From contig NC_079876.1 of the NCBI RefSeq assembly GCF_029227915.1, positions 5,396,001-5,460,000 of the forward strand: DNA of 64,000 nt, written 5' to 3'. This DNA comes from Hydractinia symbiolongicarpus. Lineage: Eukaryota; Cnidaria; Hydrozoa; Anthoathecata; Hydractiniidae. Made by a program: the position numbers and the translations under genes. Below are positions 50,001 to 61,200 of the stretch, one piece after another. The notes under the pieces are model-generated. The model was given only the letters and a program-made list of their open reading frames with translations. It searched no databases and was not told the DNA's origin. The stretch's first letter is position 1. Each line of letters begins with the position of its first letter.

Positions 50001-51765
50001 CTATTTTTTCAGCTCGCGCTAACGGCTAGGATTGGTCCCACAGTAAAAAAATGACTTTCTTTAGCTTAATTCTTAAATGAAGCGCTACCCCAGCGCCCAG
50101 TGTAATCGCTGAGTTCCGGCAATCATGTCAAATTAAAAAGAATGTTATTTCTTGGAGTCCACTTGTCTCACTTATAACATTTTTAAGGTCACAGTCCATA
50201 ATCAGTTCAATTAAGTCCCACAGTCAATTGTTTCACTGTTAAAAGCCATACAACCTAGTAATACCGAAAAAATAGCACGAAACACATGTTGGTACAAATA
50301 GGTGACCCAACCGTTGTAACTCAAACGGACTGACACCGTTAGAAAGTCAATGAAATGTAGTTTTTGAGACTGTCGCTATTTTTTCAGCGCGCGACAACGG
50401 CTAGGATTGGTCCCGCAGTAAAGAATGACTTTTTTATATTAATTTTTATTTGAAGCGCTACCACAGCGCCCAGTGTAATCGCTGAGTTTTACCAATCATG
50501 TCAAATTAGGAAGAATGTTATTTCTTGGAGTCCCATTTTCTCATTTATCACATTTATTAGGTCACAGTCCAAAGTTTGTTCAAGTAAGTCCCACATTCAA
50601 TCGAATCATTGTTAAAAGCGATTCAACCTAGTAATATCAAAAAAAAATATCGCTAAATACATGTTGGTACGAATATGTGACCCAACAGTTGTAACTCAAA
50701 CGGACTGACACTGTTAAAAAGACAATGAAATGTAGTTTTTGAAACTATCGCTATTTTTTCAGCGCGCGCTAACGGCTAGGATTAGTCCCACATTAAAAAA
50801 ATGACTTTCTTTAGCTTAATTCTTAAATAAAGCGCTACAACAGCGCCCAGTGTAATCGCTGAGGTTCCGCAATTATTTCAAATTAAGAAGAATGTTATTT
50901 CTTGGAGTCAAATTGTCTCTTTTATCACAATTATCAGCTGACAGTCCATACTCAGTTTAATTAAGTACCACAGTCAATCGTTTCACTGTTAAAAGCCATA
51001 CAACCTAGTAGTACCGGAAAAATATCACAAAATACATGTTGGTACGCATATGTGACTCAACCGTTGAAACTCCAGCGGATTGATACTGTTAGAAAGTCAA
51101 TGAAATGTAGTTTTTGAAACTGTCGCTATTTCTTCAGCGCGCGATAACGGCTAGGATTGGTCCCACAGTAAAGAATGACAGATTTATCTAAATTCTTAAA
51201 TGAAGCGCTACCCCAGCGCCCAGTGTAATCGCTGAGTTCCGGCAATCATGTCAAATTGAAAAGATTGTTATTTCTTGGAGTCCACTTGTCTCACTTATAA
51301 CATTTTTAAGGTCACAGTCCATAATCAGTTCAATTAAGTCCCACAGTCAATTGTTTCACTGTTAAAAGCCATACAACCTAGTAATACCGGAAAAATAGCA
51401 CGAAACACATGTTGGTACAAATAGGTGACTCAACCGTTGTAACTCAAACGGACTGACACCGTTAGAAAGTCAATGAAATGTAGTTTTTGAGACTGTCGCT
51501 ATTTTTTCAGCGCGCGCTAACGGCTAGGATTGGTCCCACAGTAAAAAAATGACTTTCTTTAGCTTAATTCTTAAATGAAGCGCTACAACAGCGCCCAGTG
51601 TAATCGCTGAGGTTCTGCAATTATGTCAAATTAAGAAGAATGTTATTTCTTGGAGTCCAATTGTCTCATTTATCACATTTATCAGGTCACAGTCCAAAAT
51701 CAGTTCAATTAAGTACCACAGTCAATTGTTTCACGGTTAAAAGCGATGCAACCTAGTAATATCAA
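42021..51765 (+). repeat. 26-monomer super-HOR, copy 2 (9,745 bp)
   Basis: Second copy, with the same block order 5-8-8-5: D at 42.29, E 42.66, G1 43.04, D' 43.41, F 43.79, E' 44.17, G2 44.54, D 44.91, E 45.29, G1' 45.67, D 46.04, D'' 46.41, F 46.79, E' 47.17, G2 47.54, D 47.92, E 48.29, G1' 48.66, D 49.04, D'' 49.41, F 49.79, D 50.16, E 50.54, G1 50.91, D' 51.28, F 51.66 kb. Identity with copy 1 continues to 51888, where agcgcgcg replaces agctcgcg (g51889 for t42144). Downstream the array goes into another E' G2 run rather than a third full copy. Confidence 0.95.
43410..49850 (+). repeat. 8-monomer HOR pair inside super-HOR copy 2
   Basis: Same structure as the pair at 33665-40105, displaced by 9,745 bp, and it keeps the differences that separate the two 8-mers there: ctatttcttcag near 44006 against ctattttttcag near 47004, agaattttat near 46017 against agaactttat near 49013, and gtctcactt near 46415 against gtcttactt near 49412. 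The markers ggtcctacag with cgctcgataac lie at 44790 and 47788, exactly 2,998 bp apart. The 8-mer duplication and its point mutations therefore came before the 9,745-bp duplication. Confidence 0.92.
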
Positions 51766-54700
51766 AAAAACAATTCGCTAAATACATGTTGGTACGAATA
51801 TGTGACCCGACCGTTGTAACTCAAACGGACTGACACCGTTAGAAAGTCAATGAAATGTAGTTTTTGAGACTGTCGCTATTTTTTCAGCGCGCGCTAACGG
51901 CTAGGATTGGTCCCAACAGTAAAAAAATGACTTACTTTAGCTTAATTCTTAAATGAAGCGCTACAACAGCGCCCAGTGTAATCGCTGAGTTTCGGTAATC
52001 ATGTCAAATTAGGAAGAACGTTTTTTCTTGGAGTCCCATTTTCTCATTTATCACATTTATTAGGTCACAGTCCAAAGTTTGTTCAAGTAAGTCCCACAGT
52101 CAATCGTTTCATTGTTAAAAGCGATGCAACCTAGTAATATCAAAAAAAATATCGCTAAATACATGTTGGTACGAATATGTGACCCAACTGTTGAAACTCA
52201 AACAGACTGACACCGTTAGAAAGTCAGTAAAATGTAGTATTTGAAACTGTCTCTATTTCTTCAGCGCGTGCTAACGGCTAGGATTAGTCCCACAGTAAAA
52301 AAATGACTTTCTTTAGCTTAATTCTTAAATGAAGCGCTACAACAGCGCCCAGTGTAATCGCTGAGGTTCCGCAATTATTTCAAATTAAGAAGAATGTTAT
52401 TTCTTGGAGTCAAATTGTCTCCATAATCACATTTATCAGGTGACAGTCCATAATCAGTTCAATTAAGTACCACAGTCAATCGTTTCACTGTTAAAAGCCA
52501 TACAACCTAGTAGTACTGGAAAAATATCACAAAATACATGTTGGTACGCATATGTGACTCAACCGTTGTAACTCCAGCGGATTGATACTGTTAGAAACTC
52601 AATGAAATGTAGTTTTTGAAACTGTCGCTATTTCTTCAGCGCGCGATAACGGCTAGGATTGGTCCTACAGTAAAGAATGACAGATTTATCTAAATTCTTA
52701 AATGAAGCGCTACCCATGCGCCCAGTGTAATCGCTGAGTTCCGGCAATCATGTCAAATTAAAAAGAATGTTATTTCTTGGAGTCCACTTGTCTCACTTAT
52801 AACATTTTTAAGGTCACAGTCCATAATCAGTTCAATTAAGTCCCACAGTCAATTGTTTCACTGTTAAAAGCCATACAACCTAGTAATACCGAAAAAATAG
52901 CACGAAACACATGTTGGTACAAATAGGTGACCCAACCGTTGTAACTCAAACGGACTGACACCGTTAAAAAGTCAATGAAATGTAGTTTTTGAAACTGTCG
53001 CTATTTCTTCAGCGCGCGACAACGGCTAGGATTGGTCCCGCAGTAAAGAATGACTTTTTTATATTAATTTTTATTTGAAGCGCTACCACAGCGCCCAGTG
53101 TAATCGCTGAGTTTTGGCAATCATGTCAAATTAGGAAGAATGTTATTTCTTGGAGTCCCATTTTCTCATTTATCACATTTATTAGGTCACAGTCCAAAGT
53201 TTGTTCAAGTAACTCCCACATTCAATCGTTTCATTGTTAAAAGCGATGCAACCTAGTAATATCAAAAAAAAATATCGCTAAACACATGTTGGTACGAATA
53301 TGTGACCCAACAGTTGTAACTCAAACGGACTGACACTGTTAGAAAGACAATGAAATAAAGTTTTTGAAACTATCGCTATTTCTTCAGCGCGCGCTAACGG
53401 CTAGGATTAGTCCCACAGTAAAAAAATGACTTTCTTTAGCTTAATTCTTAAATAAAGCGCTACAACAGCGCCCAGTGTAATCGCTGAGGTTCCGCAATTA
53501 TTTCAAATTAAGAAGAATGTTATTTCTTGGAGTCAAATTATCTCTTTTATCACATTTATCAGGTGACAGTCCATACTCAGTTTAATTAAGTACCACAGTC
53601 TATCGTTTCACTGTTAAAAGCCATACAACCTAGTAGTACCGGAAAAATATCACAAAATACATGTTGGTACGCATATGTGACTCAACCGTTGTAACTCCAG
53701 CGGATTGATACTGTTAGAAAGTCAATGAAATGTAGTTTTTGAAACTGTCGCTATTTCTTCAGCCCGCGATAACGGCTAGGATTGGTCCCACAGTAAAGAA
53801 TGACAGATTTATCTAAATTCTTAAATGAAGCGCTACCCCAGCGCCCAGTGTAATCGCTGAGTTCCGGCAATCATGTCAAATTAAAAAGATTGTTATTTCT
53901 TGGACTCCACTTGTCTCACTTATAACATTTTTAAGGTCACAGTCCATAATCAGTTCAATTAAGTCCCACAGTCAATTGTTTCACTGTTAAAAGCCATACA
54001 ACCTAGTAATACCGGAAAAATAGCACGAAACACATGTTGGTACAAATAGGTGACCCAACTGTTGTAACTCAAACGGACTGACACCGTTAGAAAGTCAATG
54101 AAATGTAGTTTTTGAGACTGTCGCTATTTTTTCAGCGCGCGCTAACGGCTAGGATTGGTCCCACAGTAAAAAAATGACTTTCTTTAGCTTAATTCTTAAA
54201 TGAAGCGCTACAACAGCGCCCAGTGTAATCGCTGAGGTTCTGCAATTATGTCAAATTAAGAAGAATGTTATTTCTTGGAGTCCAATTGTCTCATTTATCA
54301 CATTTATCAGGTCACAGTCCAAAATCAGTTCAATTAAGTACCACAGTCAATCGTTTCACGGTTAAAAGCGATGCAACCTAGTAATATCAGAAAAACAATT
54401 CGCTAAATACATGTTGGTACGAATATGTGACCCGACCGTTGTAACTCAAACGGACTGACACCGTTAGAAAGTCAATGAAATGTAGTTTTTGAGACTGTCG
54501 CTATTTTTTCAGCTCGCGCTAACGGCTAGGATTGGTCCCACAGTAAAAAAGTGACTTTCTTTAGCTTAATTCTTAAATGAAGCGCTACAACAGCGCCCAG
54601 TGTAATCGCTGAGGTTCTGCAATTATGTCAAATTAAGAAGAATGTTATTTCTTGTAGTCCAATTGTCTCATTTATCACATTTATCAGGTCACAGTCCAAA

Positions 54701-55779
54701 ATCAGTTCAATTAAGTACCACAGTCAATCGTTTCACGGTTAAAGGCGATGCAACCTAGTGATATCAGAAAAACAATTCGCTAAATACATGTTGGTACGAA
54801 TATGTGACCCAACCGTTGTAACTCAAACGGACTGACGCCGTTAGAAAGTCAATGAAATGTAGTTTTTGAGACTTCGCTATTTTTTCAGCGCGCGCTAACG
54901 GCTAGGATTGGTCCCACAGTAAAAAAATGACTTTCTTTAGCTTAATTCTTAAATGAAGCGCTACAACAGCGCCCAGTGTGATCGCTGAGGTTCTGCAATT
55001 ATGTCAAATTAAGAAGAATGTTATTTCTTGGAGTCCAATTGTCTCCTTTATCACATTTATCAGGTGACAGTCCATAATCAGTTCAATTAAGTACCACAGT
55101 CAATCGTTTCACTGTTAAAAGCCATACAAGCTAGTAGTACCGTAAAAATATCCCGAAATACATGTTGGTACGAATATGTGACTCAACCGTTGTAACTCCA
55201 GCGGATTGATACTGTTAGAAAGTCAATGAAATGTAGTTTTTGAAACTGTCGCTATTTCTTCAGCGCGCGACAACGGCTAGGATTGGTCCCGCAGTAAAGA
55301 ATGACTTTTTTATAATAATTTTTAATTGAAGCGCTACCACAGCGCCCAGTGTAATCGCTGAGTTTCGGTAATCATGTCAAATTAGGAAGAACGTTATTTC
55401 TTGGAGTCCCATTTTCTCATTTATCACATTTATTAGGTCACAGTCCAAAGTTTGTTCAAGTAAGTCCCACAGTCAATCGTTTCATTGTTAAAAGCGATGC
55501 AACCTAGTAATATCAAAAAAAATATCGCTAAATACATGTTGGTACGAATATGGGACCCAACAGTTGTAACTCAAACGGACTGACACTGTTAGAAAGACAA
55601 TAAAATGTAGTTTTTGAAACTATCGCTATTTCTTCAGCGCGCGATAACGACTAGGATTGGTCCCACAGTAAAAAATGACTTATTTATCTAAATTTTTAAA
55701 TGAAGCGCCACCACAGCGCCAAGTGTAATCGCTGAGTTCCGGCAATCATATCAAATTGAAAAGAATGTTATTTCTTGGA

Positions 55780-58497
55780 GTCCCATTTTCTCATTTATCA
55801 CATTTATTAGGTCACAGTCCAAAGTTTGTTCAAGTAAGTCCCACAGTCAATCGTTTCATTGTTAAAAGCGATGCCACCTAGTAATATCAAAAAAAAATAT
55901 CGCTAATTACATGTTGTTACGAATATGTGACCCAACAGTTGTAACTCAAACGGACTGACACTGTTAGAAAGACAATGAAATGTAGTTTTTGAAACTATCG
56001 CTATTTTTTCAGCGCGCGATAACGGCTAGGATTGGTCCCACAGTAAAAAATGACTTATTTATCTAAATTTTTAAATGAAGCGCCACCACATCGCCAAGTG
56101 TAATCGCTGAGTTTCGGCAATCCCGTCAAATTAAGAAGAATGTTATTTCTTAGAGTCCAATTGTCTCATTTATCACATTTATCAGGTCACAGTCCAAAAT
56201 CAGTTCAATTAAGTACCACAGTCAATCGTTTCACGGTTAAAAGCGATGCAACCTAGTAATATCAGAAAAACAATTCGCTAAATACATGTTGGTACGAATA
56301 TGTGACCCGACCGTTGTAACTCAAACGGACTGACACCGTTAGAAAGTCAATGAAATGTAGTTTTTGAGACTGTCGCTATTTTTTCAGCGCGCGCTAACGG
56401 CTAGGATTGGTCCCAACAGTAAAAAAATGACTTTCTTTAGCTTAATTCTTAAATGAAGCGCTACAACAGCGCCCAGTGTAATCGCTGAGTTTCGGTAATC
56501 ATGTCAAATTAGGAAGAACGTTATTTCTTGGAGTCCCATTTTCTCATTTATCACATTTATTAGGTCACAGTCCAAAGTTTGTTCAAGTAAGTCCCACAGT
56601 CCATCGTTTCATTGTTAAAAGCGATGTAACCTAGTATTATCAAAAAAAATATCGCTAAATACATGTTGGTACGAATATGTGAACCAACCGTTGTAACTCA
56701 AAGGGACTGACCCCGTTAGAAAGTCAATGAAGTGTAGTTTTTGAAACTGTCGCTTTTTCTTCAGCGCGCGAGAACGGCTAGGATTGGTCCCACAGTAAAA
56801 AATGACTTATTTATCTAAATTTTTAAATGAAGAGCCACCACAGCGCCAAGTGTAATCGCTGAGTTTCGGCAATCCCGTCAAATTTAGAAGAATGTTATTT
56901 CTTAGAGTCCAATTGTCTCATTTATCACATTTATCAGGTCACAGTCCAAAATCAGTTCAATTAAGTACTACAGTCAATCGTTTCACCGTTAAAAGCGATG
57001 CAACCTAGTAATATCAGAAAAACAATTCGCTAAATACATGTTGGTACGAATATGTGAACCGACCGTTGTAACTCAAACGGACTGACACCGTTAGAAAGTC
57101 AATGAAATGTAGTTTTTGAGACTGTCGCTATTTTTTCAGCGCGCGCTAACGGCTAGGATTGGTCCCACAGTAAAAAAATGACTTTCTTTAGCTTAATTCT
57201 TAAATGAAGCGCTACAACAGCGCCCAGTGTAATCGCTGAGGTTCCGCAATTATGTCAAATTAAGAAGAAGGTTATTTCTTGGAGTCCAATTGTCTCCTTT
57301 ATCACACTTATCAGGTGACAGTCCATAATCAGTTCAATTAAGTACCACAGTCAATCGTTTCACTGTTAAAAGCCATACAACCTAGTAGTACCGGAAAAAT
57401 ATCCCGAAATACATGTTGGCACGAATATGTGACTCAACCGTTGTAACTCCAGCGGATTGATACTGTTAGAAAGTCAATGAAATGTAGTTTTTGAAACTGT
57501 CGCTATTTCTTCAGCGCGCGACAACCGCTAGGATTGGTCCCGCAGTAAAGAATGACTTTTTTATATTAATTTTTAATTGAAGCGCTACCACAGCGCCCAG
57601 TGTAATCGCTGAGTTTCGGTAATCATGTCAAATTAGGAAGAATGTTATTTCTTGGAGTCCCATTTTCTCATTTATCACATTTATTAGGTCACAGTCCAAA
57701 GTTTGTTCAAGTAAGTCCCACAGTCAATCGTTTCATTGTTAAAAGCGATGCCACCTAGTAATATCAAAAAAAAATATCGCTAATTACATGTTGGTACGAA
57801 TATGTGACCCAACAGTTGTAACTCAAACGGACTGACACTGTTAGAAAGACAATGAAATGTAGTTTTTGAAACTATCGCTATTTTTTCAGCGCGCGATAAC
57901 GGCTAGGATTGGTCCCACAGTAAAAAATGACTTATTTATCTAAATTTTTAAATGAAGCGCCACCACATCGCCAAGTGTAATCGCTGAGTTTCGGCAATCC
58001 CGTCAAATTAAGAAGAATGTTATTTCTTAGAGTCCAATTGTCTCATTTATCACATTTATCAGGTCACAGTCCAAAATCAGTTCAATTAAGTACCACAGTC
58101 AATCGCTTCACGGTTAAAAGCGATGCAACCTAGTAATATCAGAAAAACAATTCGCTAAATACATGTTGGTACGAATATGTGACCCGACCGTTGTAACTCA
58201 AACGGACTGACACCGTTAGAAAGTCAATGAAATGTAGTTTTTGAGACTGTCGCTATTTTTTCAGCGCGCGCTAACGGCTAGGATTGGTCCCAACAGTAAA
58301 AAAATGACTTTCTTTAGCTTAATTCTTAAATGAAACGCTTCAACAGCGCCCAGTGTAATCGCTGAGTTTCGGTAATCATGTCAAATTAGGAAGAACGTTA
58401 TTTCTTGGAGTCCCATTTTCTCATTTATCACATTTATTAGGTCACAGTCCAAAGTTTGTTCAAGTAAGTCCCACAGTCAATCGTTTCATTGTTAAAA
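55780..58497 (+). repeat. 5-monomer HOR, period 1,877 bp
   Basis: About 55780-56620 matches about 57657-58497 at an offset of 1,877 bp. Shared private variants are gcgatgccacctag, gctaattacatg, gcgccaccacatcgcc, ggcaatcccgtc and tcttagagtcc. The copies differ by small changes, such as tgttgttacg near 55912 against tgttggtacg. The monomers between them (56.92 F with ggcaatcccgtc, 57.29 H) also carry the tcttagagtcc and acctagtattatc marks in part, so several exchanges happened here. Confidence 0.75.
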
Positions 58498-61200
58498 GCG
58501 ATGCAACCTAGTAATATCAAAAAAAATATCGCTAAATACATGTTGGTACGAATATGTGACCCAACTGTTGAAACTCAAACAGACTGACACCGTTAGAAAG
58601 TCAGTAAAATGTAGTATTTGAAACTGTCTCTATTTCTTCAGCGCGTGCTAACGGCTAGGATTAGTCCCACAGTAAAAAAATGACTTTCTTTAGCTTAATT
58701 CTTAAATGAAGCGCTACAACAGCGCCCAGTGTAATCGCTGAGGTTCCGCAATTATTTCAAATTAAGAAGAATGTTATTTCTTGGAGTCAAATTGTCTCCA
58801 TAATCACATTTATCAGGTGACAGTCCATAATCAGTTCAATTAAGTACCACAGTCAATCGTTTCACTGTTAAAAGCCATACAACCTAGTAGTACCGGAAAA
58901 ATATCACAAAATACATGTTGGTACGCATATGTGACTCAACCGTTGTAACTCCAGCGGATTGATACTGTTAGAAACTCAATGAAATGTAGTTTTTGAAACT
59001 GTCGCTATTTCTTCAGCGCGCGATAACGGCTAGGATTGGTCCCACAGTAAAGAATGACAGATTTATCTAAATTCTTAAATGAAGCGCTACCCCAGCGCCC
59101 AGTGTAATCGCTGAGTTCCGGCAATCATGTCAAATTAAAAAGAATGTTATTTCTTGGAGTCCACTTGTCTCACTTATAACATTTTTAAGGTCGCAGTCCA
59201 TAATCAGTTCAATTAAGTCCCACAGTCAATTGTTTCACTGTTAAAAGCCATACAACCTAGTAATACCGAAAAAATAGCACGAAACACATGTTGGTACAAA
59301 TAGGTGACCCAACCGTTGTAACTCAAACGGACTGACACCGTTAAAAAGTCAATGAAATGTAGTTTTTGAAACTGTCGCTATTTCTTCAGCGCGCGACAAC
59401 GGCTAGGATTGGTCCCGCAGTAAAGAATGACTTTTTTATATTAATTTTTATTTGAAGCGCTACCACAGCGCCCAGTGTAATCGCTGAGTTTTGGTAATCA
59501 TGTCAAATTAGGAAGAATGTTATTTCTTGGAGTCCCATTTTCTCATTTATCACATTTATTAGGTCACAGTCCAAAGTTTGTTCAAGTAAGTCCCACATTC
59601 AATCGTTTCATTGTTAAAAGCGATGCAACCTAGTAATATCAAAAAAAAATATCGCTAAATACATGTTGGTACGAATATGTGACCCAACAGTTGTAACTCA
59701 AACGGATTGACACTGTTAGAAAGACAATGAAATAAAGTTTTTGAAACTATCGCTATTTCTTCAGCGCGCGCTAACGGCTAGGATTAGTCCCACAGTAAAA
59801 AAAATGACTTTCTTTAGATTAATTCTTAAATAAAGCGCTACAACAGCGCCCAGTGTAATCGCTGAGGTTCCGCAATTATTTCAAATTAAGAAGAATGTTA
59901 TTTCTTGGAGTCAAATTATCTCTTTTATCACATTTATCAGGTGACAGTCCATACTCAGTTTAATTAAGTACCACAGTCAATCGTTTCACTGTTAAAAGCC
60001 ATACAACCTAGTAGTACCGGAAAAATATCACAAAATACATGTTGGTACGCATATGTGACTCAACCGTTGTAACTCCAGCGGATTGATACTGTTAGAAAGT
60101 CAATGAAATGTAGTTTTTGAAACTGTCGCTATTTCTTCAGCGCGCGATAACGGCTAGGATTGGTCCCACAGTAAAGAATGACAGATTTATCTTAATTTTT
60201 TAAATGAAGCGCTACCCCAGCGCCCAGTGTAATCGCTGAGTTCCGGCAATCATGTAAAATTAAAAAGATTGTTATTTCTTGGACTCCACTTGTCTCACTT
60301 ATAACATTTTTAAGGTCACAGTCCATAATCAGTTCAATTAAGTCCCACAGTCAATTGTTTCACTGTTAAAAGCCATACAACCTAGTAATACCGGAAAAAT
60401 AGCACGAAACACATGTTGGTACAAATAGGTGACCCAACCGTTGTAACTCAAACGGACTGACACCGTTAGAAAGTCAATGAAATGTAGTTTTTGAGACTGT
60501 CGCTATTTTTTCAGCGCGCGCTAACGGCTAGGATTGGTCCCACAGTAAAAAAATGACTTTCTTTAGCTTAATTCTTAAATGAAGCGCTACAACAGCGCCC
60601 AGTGTAATCGCTGAGGTTCTGCAATTATGTCAAATTAAGAAGAATGTTATTTCTTGGAGTCCAATTGTCTCATTTATCACATTTATCAGGTCACAGTCCA
60701 AAATCAGTTCAATTAAGCACCACAGTCAATCGTTTCACGGTTAAAAGCGATGCAACCTAGTAATATCAGAAAAACAATTCGCTAAATACATGTTGGTACG
60801 AATATGTGACCCGACCGTTGTAACTCAAACGGACTGACACCGTTAGAAAGTCAATGAAATGTAGTTTTTGAGACTGTCGCTATTTTTTCAGCGTGCGCTA
60901 ACGGCTAGGATTGGTCCCACAGTAAAAAAATGACTTTCTTTAGCTTAATTCTTAAATGAAGCGCTACAACAGCGCCCAGTGTAATCGCTGAGGTTCTGCA
61001 ATTATGTCAAATTAAGAAGAATGTTATTTCTTGGAGTCCAATTGTCTCATTTATCACATTTATCAGGTCACAGTCCAAAATCAGTTCAATTAAGTACCAC
61101 AGTCAATCGTTTCACGGTTAAAAGCGATGCAACCTAGTGATATCAGAAAAACAATTCGCTAAATACATGTTGGTACGAATATGTGACCCAACCGTTGTAA

